A program made the position numbers and the translations under genes. A stretch of DNA of 64,000 nt from AP-15 sp963732095 (lineage in GTDB: Bacteria; Pseudomonadota; Alphaproteobacteria; ATCC43930; CGMCC-115725): contig CAVSZA010000013.1 of assembly GCA_963732095.1 (NCBI GenBank), positions 1-64,000 on the forward strand. Reading direction: 5' to 3'. Below, piece by piece: positions 34,763-43,399 of this stretch. The stretch's first letter is position 1; the number at the start of each line of letters is the position of its first letter. The notes below the pieces were generated by a model. The model saw nothing but the letters and a program-made list of their open reading frames with translations. It had not been told where the DNA came from and made no database searches.

Positions 34763-35190
34763 TGAGAGAGCGCGGGGCTGAAATACGCCGCGCTACTCGC
34801 CTACCTCCACGCTTATGCGACAGTGGCCGAAGCCAAGGCCGGCATTGGCGCCTGGCTGGAGTTTACAACACCGAGCGCCAGCACCAGAGCCTCGGCTATC
34901 GCACACCGCGGCAGATCTACCGGGAAGGCCTGTGGTATGTGGACGATCGGCGTTGCCGACCGGCTGCGCTTCCCCCGCTTCCCGAGCCAGCTCGGAAAGC
35001 AGGGAAATGCTCGCCTTCGCCCACATACCCACCGGCACCGCAGTCAACAAAACGATTGATGTTGATGAATTCGAAAAGCAGAGGCGTTGCACCAGCTACT
35101 GCACCGACAGTGATCGGAGCCGATATCGAAACCGGCCGGGCTACACCTTAAGAAGCGGCTCCGGCTGTCTCACAAGCGGGGTCCACCTCA

Positions 35191-35615
35191 CAGGGGGTCC
35201 GCTACCTCGGATAGAGTTATATCAGTCATTGGGGGCTCCTGTCTTGGGTGAGGTTCTAGACCCCTCAGTCAAGACAGGACGCCCGTCGCCGGCTACTCGC
35301 CCGAACTCTCTTCTCGCTACAAGTTACCGCGAGAGCGGTTTAGTCCATCGGCGCAGAGCCGCCGCGGTAGGCCTGGCTGGGGAACTCTTTCGCGAGAGTT
35401 TCCTTCATCGCCTCACTGCGCTTGATGGGCGCGGCTTTATCTAAGAGCCGTCGGTGCAGGGGCCGAGATCACATGATGCCATCGGCAGCGTGCATCGCGC
35501 CTGGGATGAGAGGCGTATGAGTTTCAGGAGTTTCGCCCGCCCAGGCCAGCTCATGAAAGATGCCGCCGCATCGCCGGCGCGCGTATCCTCGCAGCGAACG
35601 CAGATGGGCCGGCGA
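35191..35615. other. Intergenic region with a 41-bp inverted repeat
   Basis: No gene recognised on either strand. CCTGTCTTG (35238-35246) and CAAGACAGG (35270-35278) are perfectly complementary, with inner TGAGG/CCTCA pairing as well. Confidence 0.5.
35238..35278. repeat. 41-bp interrupted inverted repeat
   Basis: Outer arms of 9 bp (CCTGTCTTG/CAAGACAGG), inner arms of 5 bp (TGAGG/CCTCA), loop around TTCTAGA. It lies 48 bases right of the IS3 end and 338 bases from the SDR stop. Could be an operator, a recombination site or a stem; no homologue elsewhere in the window. Confidence 0.6.
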
Positions 35616-36623
35616 TCAACTCGGCTGGCGCAATTCGGGGTTGTCGAGAGAGAGGCGTTCGGTCCACCCCGCCGCGCGGGCGAATTCATCGAAGAACGCG
35701 ATGTCGTAGGCGCGTTCCGGCGACTGGCGCACCATTTCGTCGATCTTGTGAGCATCCGCCCCGACGAGAATGCGCCAGCGATCGGCCTTGACGCCGTCGA
35801 GGATGATCGTCGCGGCCTGTGACGCGCTGGTCAGCGCTTCGTCGCGAAAACGCCGCTCGAGCTCTACCACCAGGTTACGCAACTGATCATCCGACAGCTG
35901 CGAGACGTCGCGGCCCAGTAAAGCAAAGCGCTCTCGCGCCTGTGCGAGACCGGCAGCATCGATCGCGTCCAATTCGCGATCGCCGCTGTGGATCTTGCGG
36001 GTGTTGGCGCGGATCGAGGTCCCGATCTGGCCGGGCATGACGACCGAGCATTTGATGTGCGGCGCGTTGATCCGCAGATCAGTGATCAGCGCCTCGGTGA
36101 ACCCCTTGACCGCGAATTTCGCGGCCGAATAGGCGGTATGCGGGATGCGTGGCCCGACCGAGGCCCAAAAGCCGTTGATGCTGCTGGTGTTGACGATGTG
36201 GCCCTCCTCGGCGTTTTGCAGCATCGGTAGAAACGCGCGGGTGCAGTTATAGACGCCGCCCCAGCAAATATTGAACGTGCGCTCCCATTCGTCGCGGCTA
36301 TTGGTAACCATGCTGCCGCCGCCGCTGATACCGGCGTTGTTGAACAACAAGTGGATCTTGTCGGTCTGTTGACGGTCGGCAACCTCGTCGCGAAACCGCT
36401 CGACCTGAGTTCGGTCGGCAACATCGGCGATGTGCGTCGTGACGCACAGCCCTTGCGGCAATCCCGCCGCTTCGCACAGTCTTTGCGTTTCCGCTAGGGC
36501 GGCCGGCGAGACGTCGCACGTTGCGACATTGCAGGCTTTCGCCACCAGCTGGCGGACCAGCTCGCGGCCCATGCCGCTGCCGCCACCGGTGACTACCGCG
36601 GTCCTCCCAGCGAATTCGGTCAT
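35616..36623 (-). CDS. SDR family oxidoreductase (copy 1)
   Basis: 335 residues. NAD(P)-binding motif TGGGSGMG near residue 12, NNAG (LLFNNAGISGGG), active-site Ser in NTSSINGFW, and Y-S-A-A-K of the Tyr-X3-Lys dyad. The C-terminal 100 residues (RFALLGRDVSQLSDDQLRNL, ILVGADAHKIDEMVRQSPERAYD) are longer than classical SDRs and typical of a soil-bacterial subgroup. Its last 140 codons are almost identical to the gene entering the window's right edge (63562). Substrate unknown. Confidence 0.9.
   Translation of the reverse strand: MTEFAGRTAVVTGGGSGMGRELVRQLVAKACNVATCDVSPAALAETQRLCEAAGLPQGLCVTTHIADVADRTQVERFRDEVADRQQTDKIHLLFNNAGISGGGSMVTNSRDEWERTFNICWGGVYNCTRAFLPMLQNAEEGHIVNTSSINGFWASVGPRIPHTAYSAAKFAVKGFTEALITDLRINAPHIKCSVVMPGQIGTSIRANTRKIHSGDRELDAIDAAGLAQARERFALLGRDVSQLSDDQLRNLVVELERRFRDEALTSASQAATIILDGVKADRWRILVGADAHKIDEMVRQSPERAYDIAFFDEFARAAGWTERLSLDNPELRQPS
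35625..36054. repeat. Long duplication, copy 1 (SDR 3' part)
   Basis: Matches 63571-64000 with only scattered differences over 430 bp; the match is cut only by the window end. Same orientation. Confidence 0.92.
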
Positions 36624-36754
36624 GTGTACCTCCCTTGCTTTCCGGGGCCGATCCAGATACGGCCCATCGTGACCTCCCTGTGTCGCGCTCTCTTGGCGGA
36701 CGACGCCGACCAGGCACTGTTCAGGAAGCCCACTGTTCAGGAAGCCGAGGGTAT

Positions 36755-37010
36755 CAGCCGTGCCAGCGCGCAGACAAGCGGTTGGGAAACGATCGGCCGG
36801 TATCGGTCAGTGTAAAGCTTATAGTAGAAGTGGCCGAGTCATGGAAGCTGTCAGAGTTGTTGAGGCTGAGGTCGAATTTCCCGAAGCTTGAGACATTGCC
36901 GGGAACGTTTGCGTCAAAGCTTGCGCCGAACCCGCTGAGTGCATTCGCTTCGATAACCGCGCCGAGGGTGTAGGGGCCGTTGACGTTCAGATCCGTGGCG
37001 CCCTGGCTGC
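36755..37010 (-). pseudogene. Remnant of a secreted choice-of-anchor-type protein
   Basis: The minus strand reads GATDLNVNGPYTLGAVIEAN, ALSGFGASFDANVPGNVSSF, GKFDLSLNNSDSFHDSATS, TISFTLTDT, then a stop at 36755. The beta-rich composition and ...SATSTISFTL resemble the end of PEP-CTERM/choice-of-anchor exoproteins. It directly abuts the IS630 left end; what lies beyond the IS is a different gene (an integrase start). Confidence 0.45.
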
Positions 37011-38111
37011 CTAGCGTGCCATCTCTGAAATAGCGTTACTTACTGGCTGGAGCGCGGCGAGTGCTTGTCTGGCAGCATCGATCTTGCGCAGGATGTTTTC
37101 GCTTTTGGCTTTCCAAACATAGCGTTGGGGATTTTCGTTGCGCGCGGCGAGGAACGCGATGATGGCGTCGGCCAGTTCTCGGGTCGAGGCAAAGCTCTTT
37201 TCGGTAATGAACTCGGTGAGGTCGCGAAAGAAGCGCTCGACCAAATTCATCCAGGATGACGAGGTCGGCGTGTAATGCATGTGGAAGCGGGGGTGGCGGT
37301 CGAGCCATCGGGTGACCGCGGGATGCTTATGGGTGGCGTAATTGTCGGCGATGATGTGGATGGCGAGATCGCCCGGGGTCTCGTCATCGATGGTTTTGAG
37401 AAAGGCCAGCCACTCCTGATGGCGGTGGCGCGCCGCCAAGCGGGTGATCAGCTTGCCCTCAAGATAGTTGAGCGCGGCAAACAGGGTCAACGTACCGTGC
37501 CGCACGTAATCATGGGTCTTGGTACGAATATGCCCGATCCCCAATGGCAGACCTGGTTGGGTGCGCTCCAGCGCCTGACATTGGGATTTCTCGTCGCAGC
37601 ATAGCACCAGCGCCTTGTCCGGTGGGTTGAGATACAGCCCGATGACGTCCCAGAATTTCTCTTCAAAGCACTTGTCGTTCGATAGTTTGAAGGTGCGCGA
37701 GAGATGCGGCTTGATGTCACTGGCCGCCCACAGACGCTGCACGCTGGCCGCCGAGATCCCGGCGGCGCGGGCCATCGTGCGGCAACTCCACCGCCCCAGA
37801 TGGGGCGGCGGTGTCACCGCTTGCTCTAGCACTTGCTGCACCGTGACCTGGGGCAGCCACGGCTTGCGACCGCGCCCGGCACGATCGGTCAACCCCGCCA
37901 ACCGGTGCAGCGCAAAGCGACCCACCCAGCGGTTCACCGAAAGCCGTGATATCCCTATCTGCTCGGCGATGCGCTGTTGGGTTAGACCTTGCGCACTCAA
38001 CACGATGATCTCAGCACGCCGACGATCACGCACCGATACCGTCGTCGCGCGAGCCCGGCGGCTCAGCTCCTCAGCTTCTTCCGCAGCTAACTCGATCTTT
38101 TGACGCGCCAT
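37011..38111 (-). CDS. IS630-family transposase
   Basis: 366 residues from ATG 38111, preceded by a G-rich ribosome binding site; apparently intact. N-terminal winged helix-turn-helix (GLTQQRIAEQIGISRLSVNRW and VGRFALHRLAGLTDRAGRGRKP), then the Tc1/mariner-like DDE domain: LVLCCDEKSQCQALERTQPG (first Asp), IHIIADNYATHKHP (second Asp), FHMHYTPTSSSWMNLVERFF (Glu). The stop codon TAG is formed with the TA of the target duplication. The only full-length transposase in the window without frameshifts. Confidence 0.92.
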   Translation of the reverse strand: MARQKIELAAEEAEELSRRARATTVSVRDRRRAEIIVLSAQGLTQQRIAEQIGISRLSVNRWVGRFALHRLAGLTDRAGRGRKPWLPQVTVQQVLEQAVTPPPHLGRWSCRTMARAAGISAASVQRLWAASDIKPHLSRTFKLSNDKCFEEKFWDVIGLYLNPPDKALVLCCDEKSQCQALERTQPGLPLGIGHIRTKTHDYVRHGTLTLFAALNYLEGKLITRLAARHRHQEWLAFLKTIDDETPGDLAIHIIADNYATHKHPAVTRWLDRHPRFHMHYTPTSSSWMNLVERFFRDLTEFITEKSFASTRELADAIIAFLAARNENPQRYVWKAKSENILRKIDAARQALAALQPVSNAISEMAR

Positions 38112-38187
38112 AACCAAATCCCCCCAATCGGCACGCCAATATATCATCAGCACCAATTCTTGTAACGCTATTTTAGAGATGCCACAC
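37014..38187 (-). mobile_element. IS630-family insertion sequence, apparently complete
   Basis: Inverted ends GCGTGCCATCTCTGAAATAG and, read inwards from the right, GTGTGGCATCTCTAAAATAG. Both are flanked by TA (37012-37013 and 38188-38189), the target duplication of the family. It separates an exoprotein remnant from an integrase remnant. Confidence 0.9.
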
Positions 38188-38189
38188 TA

Positions 38190-38304
38190 GCGACCGGGTT
38201 TCCTCCCATTTCCCGTATGCAGCACGACAATCGGCTGGAACGACGCGGCGATAGTGGGCGACGCCGCCCCGCCACTTGATATGGTCTCCACTGCGTACAC
38301 CCAT
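38190..38304 (-). pseudogene. Tyrosine integrase N-terminal remnant
   Basis: MGVRSGDHIKWRGGVAHYRR then VVPADCRAAYGKWEETRSL: the N-terminal domain of phage-type integrases that begin ...RRGGVYYYRRRVPADLR. It is cut by IS630 at 38188. It lies just downstream of the tRNA-Ser 3' fragment and in the same direction, the classical layout of an integrated island. Confidence 0.6.
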
Positions 38305-38381
38305 CTCCGCGACCCCCACATTTGGAACAAATCGGGCGATGGAGGTCAAGCTGCACGCCGATGCTAAAGTATTTGAGGGGA

Positions 38382-38413
38382 TGGCGGAGAGGGAGGGATT
38401 CGAAGCCTCCCTC
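38382..38413 (-). tRNA. tRNA-Ser 3' end fragment (attachment-site-like)
   Basis: The minus strand reads GAGGGAGGCTTCGAATCCCT then CCCTCTCCGCCA: T-loop TTCGAAT, acceptor strand and encoded CCA as in tRNA-Ser(GCT)-type genes. No 5' part of a tRNA is found next to it, so this is a displaced fragment, as left by tyrosine-recombinase integration into a tRNA gene. Integrase genes lie on both sides. Confidence 0.7.
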
Positions 38414-38504
38414 AGGCTGTGGCAAAAGTCATAATCCACGCTAGATCCAGTATTTCAGCCACTTGCAACCCCGGCCAGGAGTGCAAAATAGGGGTGCACC
38501 GGCA

Positions 38505-39965
38505 ATGCGAGTATTCGGAATGGACCATTTGGCCTTGAAAAAAGGCGTGTGGTGGGTGCGCATAGTGGTTCCACCCGATTTGGTCAAGGCCATCGGGAAA
38601 AAGAATTTGATGGAGAGCCTGGATACCAAGGACAAGACCGTCGCCAAAAGTAAAAAGCATGCGGTCATCGCCAAATTTCAGGAACGGCTTGGCGAAGCTC
38701 GCGACCAATTGGAGCCGCGGGTCGCTGTACCAATTGCGCCACTTGTACAGGAAATTGTCACCACGGTGATTACCCGCGGCGGCTTTGGTCGCCGCTTTGT
38801 GTTAGAGCGCGAGGCCGATGCGATCCTCGCCCAATTGCGGGAGCAATCGGCCCTACCAATTATCAAAGAAGTCAGCCCCGGGATCCGCGACCTGATCCAG
38901 CGGGCACGGCAGGTTCCCGAACAGCGCGAGACCCAAACTGCGGCTGCCGCCGACCCGGTACTGTTTGAGAAGATGGTTGCGGCCTGGGCCGCAGAGAACC
39001 ACCAACCCTCGCATGAAGAGCGGTTGATGCTGTCCAAGGCGACACGCTTTATCACGTGGCTCAGACAGGATCGGCACGACCGCGGGATCTCCGATCTACC
39101 AGAGGATATGCGTAGAGTCACGCATGACGAATTTGTCCACTACAAGGAATATCTGCTGGCGCATTCGAAGGGGCCGCGCGGTGAACCGCCAAAAGAGGAG
39201 CCCCACACCGGACTCGGCTATACCAGTGTCGGCAAACAGCTTCGGGATCTCCGCACGTTATTCAAATTCACTTCGAAAAATCGCAAATTCGCCAATCCGA
39301 CCGATGAGGTGACGCTGCCGAAGCTCACCAAGCGAATGATGAAACGCAATGCGTGGCGCTCCTTCACCCGCGACGAACGGACCCTGATTTTGACCGAAGC
39401 CCGCAAAGCCGGCCCGGTCATCCGCTGGTGCCAGTGGCTCGGCTGGGGAACCGGAGCCAGGGTTTCAGAGGTGGCCGAAGCATCGACCAAGGATATTGTC
39501 CAGATCGGCGGCTTGTGGTGCATTAAGATCATGCTCGACGACCGCGAGGAAACTGCCGACATCAAAACCATCGGGTCGTGGCGGATTGTCGCGCTCCACA
39601 GTGCGATCATTGAAGAAGGTTTTTTGGATTACGTCGCGGAGATCCGGCGCAAGTACGGTGACGGCCCGTTGTTTCCAATGATCACACCGAACAAGGATGG
39701 CCGGCGCGGCACCCCGGCCAGCAATATGGTCTCCAAATGGCTGCGCGAGAAACTGAAGATCAGAGACCGCAAAATCGCGCCGAACCATAGCTGGAGGCAT
39801 ACTTTTGAGTCGGTTCATAGTAACGAGTTACAGCCGGCGACCCGCGAGGATGTTGTCAGAAACATCACCGGCCACAGCCAGGGCAACGACATGTCGGGGC
39901 ACTACGGCGAGTTCGAGATTGCCCGCGACCGGATCGACATCGAGAGGATGCCCTGCCCCGTGTGA
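38505..39965 (+). CDS. Site-specific tyrosine recombinase (phage/island integrase)
   Basis: 486 residues from ATG 38505. N-terminal arm-binding region (LALKKGVWWVRIVVPPDLVKAIGKK, split here by charged residues), a central SAM-like core-binding domain, and a catalytic domain with the Arg in GTGARVSEVAEAS, Lys in TADIKTIGSW, H-X2-R in NHSWRHTFES, a His in NITGHSQGND and the Tyr candidate in MSGHYGEFE. It looks intact. It starts about 90 bases from the tRNA-Ser fragment and points away from it. Probably the integrase of a genomic island extending to the right. Confidence 0.9.
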   Translation: MRVFGMDHLALKKGVWWVRIVVPPDLVKAIGKKNLMESLDTKDKTVAKSKKHAVIAKFQERLGEARDQLEPRVAVPIAPLVQEIVTTVITRGGFGRRFVLEREADAILAQLREQSALPIIKEVSPGIRDLIQRARQVPEQRETQTAAAADPVLFEKMVAAWAAENHQPSHEERLMLSKATRFITWLRQDRHDRGISDLPEDMRRVTHDEFVHYKEYLLAHSKGPRGEPPKEEPHTGLGYTSVGKQLRDLRTLFKFTSKNRKFANPTDEVTLPKLTKRMMKRNAWRSFTRDERTLILTEARKAGPVIRWCQWLGWGTGARVSEVAEASTKDIVQIGGLWCIKIMLDDREETADIKTIGSWRIVALHSAIIEEGFLDYVAEIRRKYGDGPLFPMITPNKDGRRGTPASNMVSKWLREKLKIRDRKIAPNHSWRHTFESVHSNELQPATREDVVRNITGHSQGNDMSGHYGEFEIARDRIDIERMPCPV

Positions 39966-40323
39966 CGCGCTGGAATCAGCGACATCGCAGAAAATTTGCT
40001 TAAGATTCTCGCCGATGGAATCGGCGCGAGATTCCTTGGATGGGTACCCTATCAAGGATTGGGCACCCCCTCTTTTCCCGCCCACCTCTCCATAGGGCAA
40101 CATCATCGGCCACGGCTCTGGGGATCGGGACCGGCGAGCCTCTTTCAAGCTACGGTTCGGTGGATCGTTCCATCAATTCCGGGGTTCCTTTTGGGAAAGG
40201 CGGGGGCTGTTTGTTTGGCGGTCGTATCAGTGTCGGGGTGAACGAGAGCCATCGGGGCAATCGGTAATCGTGCGAGGGCTTCTCGCGAAAAGGAGACCAC
40301 CCGTCCTCGGCTCCGAAATCTCA
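39966..40323. other. Intergenic region, nothing recognised
   Basis: Two small stems are visible (CGCTG-GAAT-CAGCG at 39969, GCCGAT-GGA-ATCGGC near 40011), possibly terminating the integrase transcript. No gene recognised. Confidence 0.4.
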
Positions 40324-40572
40324 TCACGTCGAGGATGCAGGACGGGGGTTCGCGGCACGTCGAGCAGTTGCGGCGGTGGCTTCGCTAAACAGGTGGCGGG
40401 GAATGTTGAGAAGGGCGAAGCGCCGACGCTTCTCTGGGAGCATGTCGAAATCCGCCTCGATGAAAATCTCGACGGTCTCTCCGCTGGCATAAATCTCGAC
40501 ACGAACCGGCGCGTCGCCGAAATCGACCTCGTGGCGTCGTCCGTTTGCTCCGCGAATGATGGCGTGGGGCAT
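40324..40572 (-). CDS. Small hypothetical protein
   Basis: 82 residues, family not recognised. MPHAIIRGANGRRHEVDFGD, VRVEIYASGETVEIFIEADF then a basic Leu-rich end (LPEKRRRFALLNIPRHLF). The alternating hydrophobic pattern suggests a real small beta protein, and the composition is that of coding DNA up to about residue 65. Ribosome binding site is weak. Confidence 0.45.
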   Translation of the reverse strand: MPHAIIRGANGRRHEVDFGDAPVRVEIYASGETVEIFIEADFDMLPEKRRRFALLNIPRHLFSEATAATARRAANPRPASST

Positions 40573-40721
40573 TATCGTCTCGCTTTCAGACCTATCAATG
40601 GCGGCGTTTGGCGAAGCGGCTGTCGAGTGAAGAATCGAGGGATGTTTCGAGCCACTTCACATCGATCAGTCGAGATTAGCAGTAGGAACCCGATGAGCCG
40701 AGACCGGCGAAGGACGGAACG

Positions 40722-41279
40722 TTAGGCTCGGAAGCGCGCCGGATTGCCGAGGGCGGTAACGCCAGCGGGCACGTCGCGAGTTACGACACTACCCGCGCCG
40801 ATCACCGCGTTATCGCCAATAGTCACGCCCGGCAGGATAATCGCGCCACCCCCGATCCACACGTTACGCCCGATACGGATCGGGCGACCAAACTCTAACC
40901 CGGAGGCCCTCTCAGCCGCATCGCGTGGGTGGTCGGCGGTGAGGATCTGAACCCCTGGCCCGATCTGGGTCATGTCACCAATAATAGTGACCTCTACGAC
41001 ATCGAGGATTACGCAGTTGAAGTTCAAGAACACATTCGCATCGAGACTTATATTGAAGCCGTAGTCGCAGTGAAAAGGTGGCCGAATCATAGCGCCCTCG
41101 CCGACCGTAGCGAGGCGTTCCAGCAGCAGTTCCCGTAATTCGGATGCCGATGCGCCAAGGGCCGCGTTGTAGCGCGCGAGCCATTTGTGCGTTACCGCCA
41201 TCTCCGCTTGGAGTTCGGGCGTGCCAGCGTTGTACAGTTCGCCCGCCAGCATTTTCTCCTTTTCCGTGGCCTTCATCAT
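40722..41279 (-). CDS. maa: Maltose O-acetyltransferase-like (NodL/LacA family)
   Basis: 185 residues. N-terminal Mac domain (EKEKMLAGELYNAGTPELQA), then hexapeptide-repeat left-handed beta helix: MIRPPFHCDYGFNISLDANV, FLNFNCVILDVVEVTIIGDMTQIG, PGVQILTADHPRDAAER (catalytic His), IRIGRNVWIGGGAIILPGVT, GDNAVIGAGSVVTRDVPAG. Transfers acetyl from acetyl-CoA to a sugar hydroxyl. GGAAGGGAAGGG precedes the ATG. Full length and intact. Likely cargo of the island. Confidence 0.93.
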   Translation of the reverse strand: MMKATEKEKMLAGELYNAGTPELQAEMAVTHKWLARYNAALGASASELRELLLERLATVGEGAMIRPPFHCDYGFNISLDANVFLNFNCVILDVVEVTIIGDMTQIGPGVQILTADHPRDAAERASGLEFGRPIRIGRNVWIGGGAIILPGVTIGDNAVIGAGSVVTRDVPAGVTALGNPARFRA

Positions 41280-41401
41280 GCCCTTCCCTTCCGCTCCTTC
41301 TGTTATCGCCGCTTCCCGGTGCGAGCATGGACCTGTAGCATTCGACGGTTCTGCGGAGGATATTGTGCATCGTGTTCATGACCACGACCCGAGAGGGGAA
41401 A

Positions 41402-42145
41402 ATGCGGCTCAAGGAGAAAGTTGCGATCGTTACTGGTGGTGCCCATGGCATGGGCGAGGCAGAAGCGCGTCTGTTCGCAGCGGAAGGCGCGAAGGTCATC
41501 GTAGCGGACATCCTAGAGCATGAAGCCGAAATCGTTGCTGGTGAAATCCGGGCCGGTGGAGAAGAGGCCAAAGCCGCGAAGATCGACGTGACCAGTGAAT
41601 CGGAGTGGGTGGGTCTGATCGCCAAGGCGGTGGCAACCTACGGGAAACTGGACATCTTGGTGAACAACGCGGGGATCTCGGGGAGTTCAGTCGGCAACCC
41701 GGATGGACTGGACGGCTGGCATCGTATCATCGCCGTGAACCAGACCAGCGTGTTCCTCGGCACAAAGCTCGCCGCTGAGCAGATGGCGAAGACGGGTGGC
41801 GGGTCGATCATCAACATCAGTTCCATAATGGGATTTGTCGGCAGCACCAGCGGACATCCGGCTTATCATGCATCCAAGGGTGCGGTTCGGATCTACTCGA
41901 AAGCCGCGGCAGTGCGGTACGGCCCGTCTGGGGTCAGGGTCAACACTGTCCATCCCGGCTACATGCCGCCGATGCTGAATGCGACCAATGCCGGTGAGCG
42001 CGCCGAAAAGATCGCCGCAACACCGTTGCGGCGGATCGGGAAACCCGTCGAGGTCGCCTACGGCGTCCTGTTCCTGGCCTCGGACGAAGCCTCGTTCATT
42101 ACAGGGACCGAGCTAGTGATCGACGGCGGCTTTATCGCACAATGA
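41402..42145 (+). CDS. SDR family oxidoreductase (3-oxoacyl-ACP reductase-like)
   Basis: 247 residues from ATG 41402 (GAGAGGGG upstream). Classical SDR: TGGAHGMG cofactor loop, DILVNNAGISG, active-site Ser in NISSIMGF, catalytic Y-H-A-S-K, and the C-terminal FLASDEASFITGTELVIDGGF. Substrate unknown; homologues act on secondary alcohols, steroids or 3-oxoacyl groups. It converges with and overlaps the end of the truncated amidase gene. Confidence 0.92.
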   Translation: MRLKEKVAIVTGGAHGMGEAEARLFAAEGAKVIVADILEHEAEIVAGEIRAGGEEAKAAKIDVTSESEWVGLIAKAVATYGKLDILVNNAGISGSSVGNPDGLDGWHRIIAVNQTSVFLGTKLAAEQMAKTGGGSIINISSIMGFVGSTSGHPAYHASKGAVRIYSKAAAVRYGPSGVRVNTVHPGYMPPMLNATNAGERAEKIAATPLRRIGKPVEVAYGVLFLASDEASFITGTELVIDGGFIAQ

Positions 42146-42993
42146 TGAGGCATTAGGCCGATGACTTGCGCGATTTGCCTCGTCGCCATCCCATGCTGAC
42201 GAAGGGACGAAAACTCGCTGAGCCGACGGTGGCGCGGCGGCGGCAACACGACCCGCCAGGCGGTCCGCTGCAACAGGTCGGGTCCGGCAAGGGCGCGCAG
42301 CGCCAGATCGAGGTCCTCGGCGTGGCGCGCCATGGGGCCGACCACGGATATGTCGGTCGGCGTCATGATGCCCGGTGGCGCATGGCCGCGCGTCGAGATC
42401 AGCCCCCAGGTGGGTTTGTGACCATAGACGCCGCTGTAATGCGCCGGGTTGCGCAATGAGCCGGCGATGTCGCTGCCCGCACCTAGGGCCGACAGCCCGG
42501 CGGCGAGCGTCGCCGCCTCGCCGCCCGAGGAGCCGCCGGGCGAGCGGGTCGGATCCCAGGGGTTATTGGTGGTTCCGTAAATGTCGTTGTAGCTCTGTGC
42601 GTCGGCGAGCATGTGGGGCACGTTGGTCTTGCCGAAAATGATGGCGCCGGCCTGCAGCAGGCGATCGATAATGAAGGCGTTGCCGGTGGCGATATTGTCC
42701 TTCCAAAGCGGATTGCCAAACGTCGTCGGCAGGCCCGCAACGTTGAACAATTCCTTGACCGTCATGGAAATGCCGTGCAACGGTCCCCAACGCTCGCCGC
42801 GCGCAAGGGCGGCATCGGCGGCGCGGGCGCGTTCTCGCGCCTGGTCGACCTGCCAGACGACGATTGCGTTAAGCGCCGGATTATGCCGTTCCGCGCGCGC
42901 CAGGTAGAAGTCGAGCAGTTCGACGCAGCCGATGTGCCGGTCGCGAATTTCGAGTGATAGCTCCGTTGCGGATGCGAACGCACGATCGCCCAT
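42058..42993 (-). pseudogene. Amidase signature enzyme, C-terminus lost
   Basis: Start at ATG 42993, with GAGGAGG 7 bases upstream. Amidase-signature features present: GPLHGISMTVKELFNVAG (catalytic Lys), SPGGSSGGEAATLAAG (Ser-cisSer-Ser), GSDIAGSLRNPAHYSGVYGHKPTWG, SVVGPMARHAEDL. Similarity ends near AWRVVLPPPRHRRLSEF (about 42215). Beyond that the frame runs across the convergent SDR gene, so about 200 C-terminal residues are missing. The rest of the enzyme was probably deleted when the SDR segment was joined. Confidence 0.8.
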
Positions 42994-43263
42994 ACCCATG
43001 CCTCCTCGCGGCGTGACTTGGCACCGTAGCAGTTGAGGCCGGGGCCAGCCAATCGTCGGAGCAGGCCCAGGCGCCGCTCGGGACCGTCTCGGGAATTGTT
43101 CCCGTCCTGGCGCGTCATGCTGGTGGAGATGCGACAGCCCACCTACGGCAAACCGGCTCCACGCCGGAGATAAAATCGTCCAAGAACGGGCAGAAACCCT
43201 CGGAAGTTTCAGACCGCGGTACAGAGCCGACGTCGCCAGGATGCCGGCGTCTTCCGCGGGACT

Positions 43264-43300
43264 GATGGTTCGAAATCCGGCTCCCTCCAGCGGAGAGTCG
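43264..43300 (+). repeat. T-arm-like dispersed motif, copy 4
   Basis: GATGGTTCGAAATCCGGCTC then CCTCCAGCGGAGAGTCG. Full match to the family core. Confidence 0.6.
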
Positions 43301-43399
43301 CGTGCAAACCTAACTCGCTCGATCAGAGCGGTCGAAAAAAGCGAGCCTGCCCGACTTGCTGGCGCTCGACCTGTTTGTGGTCAGGCCGAAGAGCTGCGT

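Larger units (their letters stand above)
32935..34801 (+). mobile_element. Group II intron with degenerate reverse transcriptase
   Basis: The 5' boundary GTGTGC follows exon GAGGAGGTC directly, matching the GUGYG start of group II introns. A ~530-base structured RNA region precedes the RT gene (33470). Domain V (34728-34762) and a domain VI hairpin (AGCGCGG/CCGCGCT around GCTGAAATA, containing the probable branch A) lie at the 3' end, and orfB coding resumes at 34802. The exact 3' junction is uncertain by a few bases. Confidence 0.88.
32260..35151 (+). pseudogene. IS3-family orfB (DDE transposase), split by group II intron
   Basis: Exon 1 (32260-32934) reads MIERMNPALPISQQCRLLAL, GSRRTAAWLATQGH, WCSDVTYIPMAKGSLYL (first Asp), FNTDQGSQFTS (second Asp), ERLWRSLKYEEV (catalytic Glu). 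The intron enters right after KYEEV. Exon 2 (34802-35151) resumes YLHAYATVAEAKAGIGAWLE, loses one base at about 34865, then YNTERQHQSLGYRTPRQIY. Even if the intron spliced, the one-base loss would leave the protein damaged in its last 80 residues. Confidence 0.87.
31830..35190 (+). mobile_element. IS3-family element interrupted by a group II intron
   Basis: Left end TGAGCTGGACCC then GAAAATGAGACAG; right end, read inwards, TGAGGTGGACCCC then GCTTGTGAGACAG: matching inverted repeats with the TG...CA termini usual for IS3. Inside are orfA, orfB (DDE) and, within orfB, a group II intron of about 1.87 kb. No target duplication is visible. Without the intron and two 23-bp palindromes the element is about 1.45 kb, normal for the family. 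Confidence 0.85.

Noticed and set aside
38382..38413. Complete tRNA-Ser gene
   Set aside because: Only the T-loop and acceptor 3' strand with CCA are present; the D-arm, anticodon and variable arm are missing.
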